From Hyalangium gracile (GTDB lineage Bacteria > Myxococcota > Myxococcia > Myxococcales > Myxococcaceae): DNA of 64,000 bases. Below the pieces are notes generated by a model. The model did no database searches and was not told where the DNA came from. It worked only from the letters and a program-made list of their open reading frames with translations. The stretch spans positions 62,001-126,000 of the forward strand of contig NZ_JAHXBG010000016.1 in the NCBI RefSeq assembly GCF_020103725.1. The letters are read 5' to 3'. This document shows positions 34,082 through 43,782 of the stretch, in pieces (within the stretch, counting starts at the first letter, position 1; the number at the start of each line of letters is the position of its first letter). A program made the position numbers and the translations under genes.

Positions 34082-34723
34082 TCACATCCCTTGCGAGAAA
34101 TGACGGAGCTTGGCCTCCGCCCCCAGCCGGTAGGCGTAGCGCAGGTCCGACAGCAGCCGCTCCAGTCGGCGCTCCCCCACATGCCCCATCAGCCGCGTAC
34201 AGAAGCTCCGGGACAGGCGGTTGGCCTCCTCGTACCGCCAGCGCTCCTGGGCCGACAGCCGGGGGCGGTAGGACACGCGCTCGAAGAGCCGGTGCAGCAG
34301 CTCCTCCGCCCAGCCCTTCACCCCCTCGCCCCAGCGGTGCAGCAGGCAGACGGCGAACTTGTCCACCTCCGCCTGGGCCTCCAGCTCCAGCAGCGACAGG
34401 GCCCGGCCGTGCGTCGCCGTGTGCGCCACGTAGAGGAAGTGCGAGACGCCCTCGGCCACCTGGCAGTACCCGTCCAGGTCCCCGTCCAGCACGTGCCCCA
34501 CCGGGCCCGCCTCGTACGGCTTGAGCCTGTCCAGAAGCGAGGGCGCCAGGTACAGGGCCAGCTCCAGCTCGCCCTCTCCCTCGCTCACCAGCAGCTCCTC
34601 CTCGGACCGGCCCGTGCCCCCGAGCTGCACCGCGGACTCCGTGTCCACCACGAAGGTCTCGGCCCGTGCCGCGCACGTGATGCCGTAGATGGCCTCCAGG
34701 TGGTCCTGGATACGACCGATCAT
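34082..34723 (-). CDS. Hypothetical protein, partner of 34736 gene
   Basis: A 213-residue cytoplasmic protein I do not recognise. The N-terminal half (IQDHLEAIYGITCAARAETFVV, SEGEGELELALYLAPSLLDRL) is acidic and mixed alpha/beta; the C-terminal half is strongly helical and Arg-rich (SAQERWRYEEANRLSRSF, RLERLLSDLRYAYRLG). The central HFLYVAHTATHGRALSLLELEAQAEVDKF may be a helical bundle. Its gene follows 34736 by 12 bp on the same strand, and the pair is divergent from groES. Proteins of this look are conserved in myxobacteria, but I cannot name a function. Confidence 0.75.
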   Translation of the reverse strand: MIGRIQDHLEAIYGITCAARAETFVVDTESAVQLGGTGRSEEELLVSEGEGELELALYLAPSLLDRLKPYEAGPVGHVLDGDLDGYCQVAEGVSHFLYVAHTATHGRALSLLELEAQAEVDKFAVCLLHRWGEGVKGWAEELLHRLFERVSYRPRLSAQERWRYEEANRLSRSFCTRLMGHVGERRLERLLSDLRYAYRLGAEAKLRHFSQGM

Positions 34724-34735
34724 GCGCGCTCCTGG

Positions 34736-35338
34736 CTAGTTGGGCATATGGCCCTTGGGCGACAACATCCCCGCGTCCACCAGCACCCGCTCCAGCTTGT
34801 TGTTCCCGGTGCGGACCCACGTCTCGTACACCTTCAGCGTCCCGGTGGGCCCGCCCTGCACCATGCCGCGCGCGGAGATCTCCTCCAGCACCTCCACCAG
34901 CGCCCGGAACTTCGAGCACAGCTCCCGGTACACGTCCGCGAAGCCCGCCGCGGGCGACAGCTCGGCCACCTGCCCGTAGGCCGTGCCGCCCATCTGGATG
35001 TAGTAGTCCGAGCCCACCACGCTGCTCTGCAGCGCGCCCGCGAAGAAGCCGGCCTTGTACAGCGACACGTCTCCCAGGCGGCGGAGCGTCCGGATGCGCT
35101 CCTCGCGCTCCTGCTGGAGCGCCCGGTGGTACAGCACCGCCAGGGGCTCGTGGTCCTTTCGGCCCTCCTGATCCTGGCTGAACAGCTTGTCCGACGTGGC
35201 GAACTCGGTGAGCAGGTTGACCAGGTAGAACTCGGTGAGCTCCGCGATGACTACCCGCTGGCGCCGGATGACCTCGTCCAGGACCGACTTGAAGAACTCC
35301 TTCAAAGAAGAACCCGTCACCAGTTCACTCATGGACAT
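34736..35338 (-). CDS. Hypothetical protein divergent from groES
   Basis: A 200-residue protein, largely helical (KEFFKSVLDEVIRRQRV, LAVLYHRALQQEREERIRTL), with Arg-rich segments and no signal peptide. ATG at 35338 (MSMSEL) is preferred over the longer frame to 35401, whose extra residues are translated from A+T-rich upstream DNA. Function unknown; partner of the gene at 34082. Upstream, 95 bp from its start, lies a CIRCE-like repeat, so it may respond to HrcA together with groESL, but the repeat could serve groES only. Confidence 0.72.
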   Translation of the reverse strand: MSMSELVTGSSLKEFFKSVLDEVIRRQRVVIAELTEFYLVNLLTEFATSDKLFSQDQEGRKDHEPLAVLYHRALQQEREERIRTLRRLGDVSLYKAGFFAGALQSSVVGSDYYIQMGGTAYGQVAELSPAAGFADVYRELCSKFRALVEVLEEISARGMVQGGPTGTLKVYETWVRTGNNKLERVLVDAGMLSPKGHMPN

Positions 35339-35432
35339 CGGCCTCCTTCCCCTCGAGTTCGGGGATATCCAAAGACTACCAACGGGCGATTTTTGCCGCA
35401 AAGGTAGACCCCAGTCTTTTCAAGGACTTACA

Positions 35433-35459
35433 CTGGCACTCTCACAGAGAGAGTGCCAA
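35433..35459. promoter_or_regulatory. Upstream CIRCE-like element
   Basis: CTGGCACTC-N9-GAGTGCCAA, differing from the CIRCE consensus TTAGCACTC-N9-GAGTGCTAA at a few outer bases but keeping GCACTC/GAGTGC and the 9-bp spacer. It lies between the minus-strand gene starting at 35338 and groES, about 157 bp upstream of the classical element. A second HrcA-binding site is the natural reading. Confidence 0.65.
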
Positions 35460-35571
35460 TTCCCGGACGTGTGAGTGCCCTGGAGTCGGGGATGCTCCGT
35501 CCGGGAGCGAGCTGGAAAATGGCAGTCAGGACGGCTGTTTAGCCGGACACAAGGACCCGCATTCGGGTCGC

Positions 35572-35599
35572 TTGACGGGGTGACTTCGCTGGTTATTAT
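35572..35599 (+). promoter_or_regulatory. groESL promoter
   Basis: TTGACG (35572-35577), 16-bp spacer, TATTAT (35594-35599), a near-consensus sigma-70 promoter. Transcription would start near 35606, just ahead of the CIRCE element, which would then lie in the 5' leader. Confidence 0.75.
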
Positions 35600-35615
35600 C
35601 CCGCGCGCTCGAGCC

Positions 35616-35642
35616 TTAGCACTCGGTGGTTATGAGTGCTAA
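35616..35642 (+). promoter_or_regulatory. CIRCE element (HrcA operator)
   Basis: TTAGCACTC-GGTGGTTAT-GAGTGCTAA, a perfect match to the CIRCE inverted repeat with the standard 9-bp spacer, 74 bp before the groES ATG and just downstream of the promoter. HrcA binding here represses groESL until heat or unfolded protein titrates it. Confidence 0.95.
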
Positions 35643-35716
35643 AGCCCCCGGGCCCCCAGGCCCTATCCCACCCAGGCGCACGGTCATCCGGGCGCCTTTT
35701 CGAAGGAGACCGAACC

Positions 35717-36007
35717 ATGAAGATTCGCCCCCTGCAGGACCGCCTCATCGTCAAGCGCGTGGCCGAGGAGAACAAGACCAAGGGTGGTCTGTTCATCCCC
35801 GACACGGCCAAGGAGAAGCCCCTGGAGGGCAAGGTGGTCGCCGTGGGCAACGGCAAGGTCCAGGAGGACGGCAAGGTGCGTCCGCTGGACATCAAGGCCG
35901 GTGACACCATCCTGTTCAGCAAGTACGCCGGCACCGAGATCAAGCTCGACGGCGAGGAGCACCTGATCCTCCGTGAGGAGGACGTGCTGGGCGTGATCGA
36001 GAAGTAG
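35717..36007 (+). CDS. groES: Co-chaperonin GroES
   Basis: A 96-residue GroES, the lid of the GroEL folding chamber. The signature [15 protein letters not shown], the mobile-loop region [18 protein letters not shown] and the roof and C-terminal strand ([31 protein letters not shown]-like) are canonical. An AAGGAGA site precedes the ATG. It forms a heat-shock operon with groEL (42 bp gap) under promoter 35572 and CIRCE 35616. Confidence 0.98.
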   Translation: MKIRPLQDRLIVKRVAEENKTKGGLFIPDTAKEKPLEGKVVAVGNGKVQEDGKVRPLDIKAGDTILFSKYAGTEIKLDGEEHLILREEDVLGVIEK

Positions 36008-37696
<1,689 letters not shown>

Positions 37697-37734
37697 TGCC
37701 CCCTCCCTCGGCGCTCGGTGCGCCAGGGTGAGCA

Positions 37735-37776
37735 CGGCCTCCGGTTCCCTCGTGGAGCCGGGGGCCGTCTGCTTTT
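37735..37776 (+). terminator. Probable groESL terminator
   Basis: ACGGCC near 37734-37739 pairs with GGCCGT at 37763-37768, with an inner CCGG pair, followed by CTGCTTTT (37769-37776). It lies 38 bp after the groEL stop and before the glutaredoxin gene. Confidence 0.5.
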
Positions 37777-37843
37777 GGGGGCAAGGTGGCGCGCCGTCGC
37801 CCTGCCCCTTAACTTTCCGGGAAGGACGATCAGGAGGCATTTC

Positions 37844-38101
37844 GTGAAGCCCGTGAAGATCTACACCACCAACTACTGCGGCTACTGTGTCCGGGCGAAG
37901 GACCTGCTCAAGCGCAAGGGCGTCACCTACGAGGAGGTGGACGTCACCGGGGATGACGACATGCGCGCCAGGCTGGTGGAGATGAGCGGCGGCCAGCGCA
38001 CCGTGCCGCAGATCTTCATCGGCGAGACGCACGTGGGCGGCTACACGGACCTGGCGCAGCTGGATCGCGACGGCCGGCTGGAGCCCATGCTCCAGGGCTG
38101 A
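37844..38101 (+). CDS. grxC: Glutaredoxin
   Basis: An 85-residue monothiol/dithiol glutaredoxin. The active site is CGYC (Cys12, Cys15), a variant of CPYC; the TVP motif (RTVPQIFIG) and GGYTDL glutathione-binding segment are present. It reduces disulfides and mixed glutathione disulfides in the cytoplasm. GTG at 37844 is preceded by a strong AGGAGG site (37832) and gives the normal family length; longer frames upstream have no similarity. Located right after groESL but behind a probable terminator, so a separate unit is likely. Confidence 0.94.
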   Translation: MKPVKIYTTNYCGYCVRAKDLLKRKGVTYEEVDVTGDDDMRARLVEMSGGQRTVPQIFIGETHVGGYTDLAQLDRDGRLEPMLQG

Positions 38102-38192
38102 GCAGCCGAGCAGCCGGCCATCCCAGGCGCTCCCCTGGCGTGCATAGGTTCCTGACTACCACAAGGAACTTCACGGAAGAGGGAGGCAGGCC

Positions 38193-38588
38193 ATGGCCGG
38201 CGAAGAGCAGCAGACGGGAACCCGGGACGAGCACTTCAACCTGATCAGCGTGCTGTACCACCTGCTGGAGGGCGCGGCGACGGTGGATCAGTACATCCGT
38301 GATGCCCAGGAGGCAGGCGATCAGGAGCTGGTCCAGTTCTTCCAGGACTGGCAGGAGGAGCAGCGCAACTTCTCCGAGCGGGCGAAGAACCTCCTCGGCA
38401 GCCGCATGGTCACCGCCGGGGCCGGCGTCGGCGGCACCCAGCCTGGCTCGAAGCGCAAGGCGGGTTCCAGGAGTGACAGGGACGTCACCAACGCCAATGT
38501 GAACTCCGGCGGCAACAGTCGCGACGACATCGTGGACGAGCAGTCCAAGGAGTCCTTCCCCGCCAGCGACTCGCCCGCGAAGTACTGA
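38193..38588 (+). CDS. Hypothetical small stress-type protein
   Basis: A 131-residue soluble protein. Residues ~1-75 are helical and acidic (HFNLISVLYHLLEGAATVDQ, AGDQELVQFFQDWQEEQRNF), resembling a ferritin-like helical pair. A flexible Gly/Ser/Asn linker follows, and the C-terminus DEQSKESFPASDSP matches a short tail found in many small bacterial stress proteins. No catalytic residues are identified. ATG at 38193 has a GAGGGAGG ribosome site. Single gene. Confidence 0.75.
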   Translation: MAGEEQQTGTRDEHFNLISVLYHLLEGAATVDQYIRDAQEAGDQELVQFFQDWQEEQRNFSERAKNLLGSRMVTAGAGVGGTQPGSKRKAGSRSDRDVTNANVNSGGNSRDDIVDEQSKESFPASDSPAKY

Positions 38589-38653
38589 GGGCTCTCCCCA
38601 GCCCGCGGCATCCGGCTGGATTCCGCGGGGCCGATGATCTTGACTCACCGGCC

Positions 38654-39676
38654 GTGAACCGAGCCGGTGTGTCACTCCTTGGCGCCGTCCTGCTGCTGGC
38701 CCTCGCGGGCTCCGCGTGCGGCGCCACGTACAAGGTCCAGCGTGAGGTGCCCGAGGAGCTGTCCGCCTCCGCGGTGGTGGTGTACCCGTTCCTCTTCCGG
38801 TGGCCGGAGCCGGCGTTCCGCTCCTTCGAGCTCTCCGGACGGCTGCTGGACGTGGCGCTGGCCGAGGCCGGCGAGCGCGCCCTCTTCTTCGGTCCCTCCG
38901 AGTTCAAGGTCTACCGTCCGGAGGATGACAACGCCTGGGCGGCCAGCACCGCCGTCACGCGGCTGGCGCCCTACGGCGTCCGGCCGGAGCAGGCGCTGGT
39001 GCTGCGGGCCTGGGCGGAGCGGCGCGTCCAGTCCGCGCAGGGAGAGCTGCTCGACGCGAAGGGCCGCGCCGTGGGCCAGAACCTGGTGGAGGAGACCACC
39101 TACCTGGGCCATGTGGAGGTGGTGCACCCCTCCACCCGCAAGCGCGTGCTGGAGCTCTCCGGCGAGGTGAAGGTGGATCCGTTCGCCGAGCGCACCGATG
39201 ACGGGGCGGACCCCGCGCCGGAGCTGACCCGCTTGATGGAGGACCTCACCCGCGAGGCGCTCCGGGCCCTGGACGATCACCTGCGCGCGCCGCGCGAGCC
39301 CTCCCCCGCCCCCGCCCGGGTGGCTCGCGTCCCCTGGCAGGCCTTCGAGTACACGGAGCAGGGCCGGCCCGCCCACGTCGGGGCGCTCGCGCTGATGGAC
39401 CCGCTGGATGCCGAAGTGCTGCGCCAGCAGCGCCTGCGTTTCGCCAACCCTGCACTGGAGACATCCCTGCTGGATCGCATGGTGCGGCTCCCCGCGGGCC
39501 TGTACGTCCTCTCCGCACCCGAGGGGGGAAAGCTGGCTCCGGGCGACGTCATCCTCCAGCTCGAGGGGCAGCCCGCGCTGCCGCAGGTGCTGGCCCGGGC
39601 CCGACTGGCGCCCGCTCCGGTCCAGGCGCAGGTGCTCCGCCCGAGCGGAGGAACGTTCCAGATTCACCTGCCTTGA
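38654..39676 (+). CDS. Lipoprotein with C-terminal PDZ-like segment
   Basis: A 340-residue lipoprotein, GTG start, signal peptide with lipobox GSAC (Cys22). The first ~200 residues are mixed alpha/beta (VVVYPFLFRWPEP, YGVRPEQALVLRAWAERRV) and unknown. After a Pro-rich linker, ~270-340 look like a PDZ domain: LPAGLYVLSAPEGGKLAPGD, VILQLEGQPALPQV, an arrangement that binds protein C-termini. There is no protease domain, so it is not a DegP-type enzyme. It precedes the FHA-AAA+ regulator by about 100 bp. Confidence 0.75.
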   Translation: MNRAGVSLLGAVLLLALAGSACGATYKVQREVPEELSASAVVVYPFLFRWPEPAFRSFELSGRLLDVALAEAGERALFFGPSEFKVYRPEDDNAWAASTAVTRLAPYGVRPEQALVLRAWAERRVQSAQGELLDAKGRAVGQNLVEETTYLGHVEVVHPSTRKRVLELSGEVKVDPFAERTDDGADPAPELTRLMEDLTREALRALDDHLRAPREPSPAPARVARVPWQAFEYTEQGRPAHVGALALMDPLDAEVLRQQRLRFANPALETSLLDRMVRLPAGLYVLSAPEGGKLAPGDVILQLEGQPALPQVLARARLAPAPVQAQVLRPSGGTFQIHLP

Positions 39677-39774
39677 GTTTGTTTGACTTGCCCCTCACGT
39701 CCAAACGCCCCTAAACAGGGCGCACCCAGAGCTGACCGGGCCTGTGCTTCTGCCCGGGGTTGAAGGCGAGCACC

Positions 39775-41163
<1,389 letters not shown>

Positions 41164-41199
41164 GCGCTCGCATTCAGCCGCACGGAGGGGAAACCACAC

Positions 41200-42396
41200 A
41201 TGTTGCGCCGTCTTGCCATTGCATCCGTCATGATCACCGCCGCCTGCGCGGGCCAGCAGAAGGCCGCGGGTCCCGCCGCAACCGCCTCGGTGCAGGAGCG
41301 GATGCGCATCACCAACCAGCCCGTCTACGACGTGGCGCTGTGCCACCCGCGCCAGCTCACCCTGCCCCAGCCGCCCAACCAGGCCACGCTGGTGGGTGCG
41401 CTCATCTCCACCCGCCCCCAGGTGATGGAGTGCCTGGTGGATCCGAAGAACCGCGGCCAGGGTGCCACCACCAAGGCCACGGTGAAGACGCACATCACCG
41501 AGACGGAGGCCACCCACGCCGTCACGGGCGAGAACCTCACGCCCGAGGGCCAGAAGTGCATCCAGGACGCGGTGAACAAGGCCGTGGCCATCCAGCCGCT
41601 CACCACCAAGGGCGCCCAGCCGGTGGATGCGCAGGCGGAGTTCATCCACGAGCTGAACAACAGCCCGGCCATCACCTTCGGCATCAACGAGGGCTCGGAC
41701 TTCTCCGGGCAGATCCGGCTCGCCCAGGAGCAGTGGTGTGACTGCTACGCGGCGTACGCCACCCAGGCGCCGCCGGTGCTGACGGCGAAGATCACCCTGA
41801 AGAAGGCCTCGGCGACGCCGGCCGACATCACCTTCGAGCCCAGCGGGAGCACCGAGGGTGACCAGCTGGCCGCCTGCCTGAAGGCGAAGATCGCCGCCCT
41901 GCCGGCGAAGCTGACCTCGGACGAGCTGAGCTTCCCCCACCGCTTCGTGCACTTCCACTCGCTGGCCACCGAGGCGGCCACGAGCCTGCCGCCCGAGCTG
42001 CGCTTCTACCAGCTGGAGCTGGTGCGCGGGCAGCGCGCGGCGAGCACGGCCATCGCTTTAGGCGTCCGCGCCAACGCGGCCGAGGCGTATGACGCCATCG
42101 TCACCGAGTACAAGAAGGACCCGAAGAAGAACTGGAACATGGTGTCCCAGCTCAAGGACAAGTGCGCCGCGCTGGTGAAGGCCGCCGACGAGTGGATCGC
42201 CGCCATCGAGGCGCAGCAGTCCGCCGAGCAGCAGACCGTGACGATCGTCCAGGAGCTCAAGGCCAAGGACGAGGGCTGGGCCAACGTGGAGACGGCCAGC
42301 CAGGCCGCCCTCGCCAACACCCAGAAGGACCTCGAGGCGGCCAGGCAGCGCCGCACCGAGGACCAGGCCGCCTGCCCCAAGGAGCGCGGCAAGTAG
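41200..42396 (+). CDS. Hypothetical Cys-containing lipoprotein
   Basis: A 398-residue lipoprotein, lipobox TAAC (Cys16). The body has paired Cys (ALCHPRQ, VMECLVD, KCIQ, WCDCYAAY, AACLKAKI) typical of an extracytoplasmic protein with disulfides, and contains two similar beta-rich halves ('PP...V.A.I...' segments) resembling AgmX/TonB-C-like repeat folds seen in myxobacterial proteins. The C-terminal ~100 residues are helical, coiled-coil-like (WIAAIEAQQSAEQQTVTIVQ, KDLEAARQRRTED). It follows the FHA regulator closely and is ended by a strong terminator. Function unknown. Confidence 0.75.
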   Translation: MLRRLAIASVMITAACAGQQKAAGPAATASVQERMRITNQPVYDVALCHPRQLTLPQPPNQATLVGALISTRPQVMECLVDPKNRGQGATTKATVKTHITETEATHAVTGENLTPEGQKCIQDAVNKAVAIQPLTTKGAQPVDAQAEFIHELNNSPAITFGINEGSDFSGQIRLAQEQWCDCYAAYATQAPPVLTAKITLKKASATPADITFEPSGSTEGDQLAACLKAKIAALPAKLTSDELSFPHRFVHFHSLATEAATSLPPELRFYQLELVRGQRAASTAIALGVRANAAEAYDAIVTEYKKDPKKNWNMVSQLKDKCAALVKAADEWIAAIEAQQSAEQQTVTIVQELKAKDEGWANVETASQAALANTQKDLEAARQRRTEDQAACPKERGK

Positions 42397-42419
42397 TCTC
42401 TCGGAAGTGAGGCGACGAA

Positions 42420-42452
42420 GGCGCGGGAGCCTCCTGGGGCCCGCGCCTTTTT
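42420..42452 (+). terminator. Rho-independent terminator
   Basis: GGCGCGGG (42420-42427) pairs perfectly with CCCGCGCC (42440-42447), followed by TTTTT (42448-42452). It closes the FHA regulator/lipoprotein unit, 24 bp after the stop at 42396. Confidence 0.9.
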
Positions 42453-42480
42453 CGTGCCCGGAGGTGCGCGGCCAGGGCCG

Positions 42481-43770
42481 TCAGTCCACGGGCCCCTGCG
42501 CGATGATGACCCAGCCCGGAGGGTTGATGGGCACGCTGCCCATCTGGCCCGGAGGGATGGCGCGCAGCTTCTGGACGGTGGCCGGCCAGTCCTGCTCGGG
42601 GCCATAGGGCCGCAGCTTGCGGCGGTGCAGGGAGAGCGCCACGAAGCTCACGCACAGCGCCAGCGCGAGCGCGGGCCTCCAGCGCACCGGCCCCAGGGTC
42701 TGCAGCGCTACCAGCCAGAGCAGCAGCCCCAGCGGTGTCCCGCCCCACGAGTGCCGGTCCCGGAAGGTCGCCGTGGTGTGGATGAGCCCGAACGAGGGCT
42801 CCCCCTCGCTGCCCGGCCGCACGTACCAGGTCAGCGGCAGCATCCCCCAGAGGCACAGCGCCGCCACCACCAGCAGCAGCACCGTGACGCTGCGAGTCCG
42901 GAGCAGCCTCCACGCCAGCAGCGCCAGCAGCACCGCGGAGAGCGCCAGGAACGCCCCCGGGCTCCGGTGCAGCCAGAGGGTCGCGTGGTCCCCGACGAGC
43001 GGATGGACGAGGAAGCGCGTGGAGAAGACGTAGAGCGCGCCGAGCACGTAGTCGATCGCGTCCCATCGCTCCGCGGGCTTGAACGTGCCCAGGCTCTGCT
43101 GGTGGTGCCACGTCACCGTGTTGACCACGACCCAGCCGAGGATGATGGCCAGCGCCAGCCACTCCATCCGCTGCGCGCGGGGCTCGTCGCCGCGCCGCCA
43201 GCGCACGAGCGCGCGCAGGGCGAACACCGGGGTGAGCACCACCAGTTCGCCCGCCGTCGAGCCGATCACGAAGAGCAGCCCCAGCTGCCAGGCCCTCAGC
43301 GGGACGGCCAGATCCTCGAGGCACAGCAGCACCGCGGCCAGGAAGACGGCGGAGTGGAGGTTGGCGAGGTTGCCGGCGATCTCCCCCAGCCCGGGCAGGA
43401 AGCACAGCGCCACGGCCGCCAGGACCCGCAGCCCATCGCTCGGGAGGAGCGCCCTCATCGACGGCCGCGCCAGCATGGACGCCGAGGCCGCATAGAAGGC
43501 CAGGCTGGTGACGGTGACCAGCCTCGCGAAGGCCTCCAGGGGGAGCAGCGTGAAGGTGGCGGCGAGCAGCCGGGGCAGGACGTGGAAGTAGCCGGCGTAC
43601 TGCTCGAGCGTGGCGCCGTACCCGCGCGCCAGCGCGTCCGCGAGGAACAGGGCCCCATCCTCGGCCCACAGGTGCGCGTGGATGAGCCGGCCCCGGCTCC
43701 GCAGCAGCAGCACCCCGAGGCAGAGCAGGAAGGTCAGCGGGACGACCCATCGCCGGGAATCGGCTCTCAT
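42481..43770 (-). CDS. Polytopic membrane protein, GT-C-like
   Basis: A 429-residue protein with about ten hydrophobic segments starting at WVVPLTFLLCLGVLLL. The first loop carries an acidic pair in AEDGALFLADALARGYG followed by FHVLPRLLA, an arrangement like GT-C type glycosyltransferases and related polytopic proteins in which an Asp/Glu pair sits outside the first helix. No donor-binding motif can be confirmed, so enzyme function is inference. The C-terminal ~40 residues are soluble (VQKLRAIPPGQMGSV). It lies 12 bp downstream of the histidine kinase gene on the same strand and may be co-transcribed. Confidence 0.7.
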   Translation of the reverse strand: MRADSRRWVVPLTFLLCLGVLLLRSRGRLIHAHLWAEDGALFLADALARGYGATLEQYAGYFHVLPRLLAATFTLLPLEAFARLVTVTSLAFYAASASMLARPSMRALLPSDGLRVLAAVALCFLPGLGEIAGNLANLHSAVFLAAVLLCLEDLAVPLRAWQLGLLFVIGSTAGELVVLTPVFALRALVRWRRGDEPRAQRMEWLALAIILGWVVVNTVTWHHQQSLGTFKPAERWDAIDYVLGALYVFSTRFLVHPLVGDHATLWLHRSPGAFLALSAVLLALLAWRLLRTRSVTVLLLVVAALCLWGMLPLTWYVRPGSEGEPSFGLIHTTATFRDRHSWGGTPLGLLLWLVALQTLGPVRWRPALALALCVSFVALSLHRRKLRPYGPEQDWPATVQKLRAIPPGQMGSVPINPPGWVIIAQGPVD

Positions 43771-43782
43771 TCGAGGCGCACC

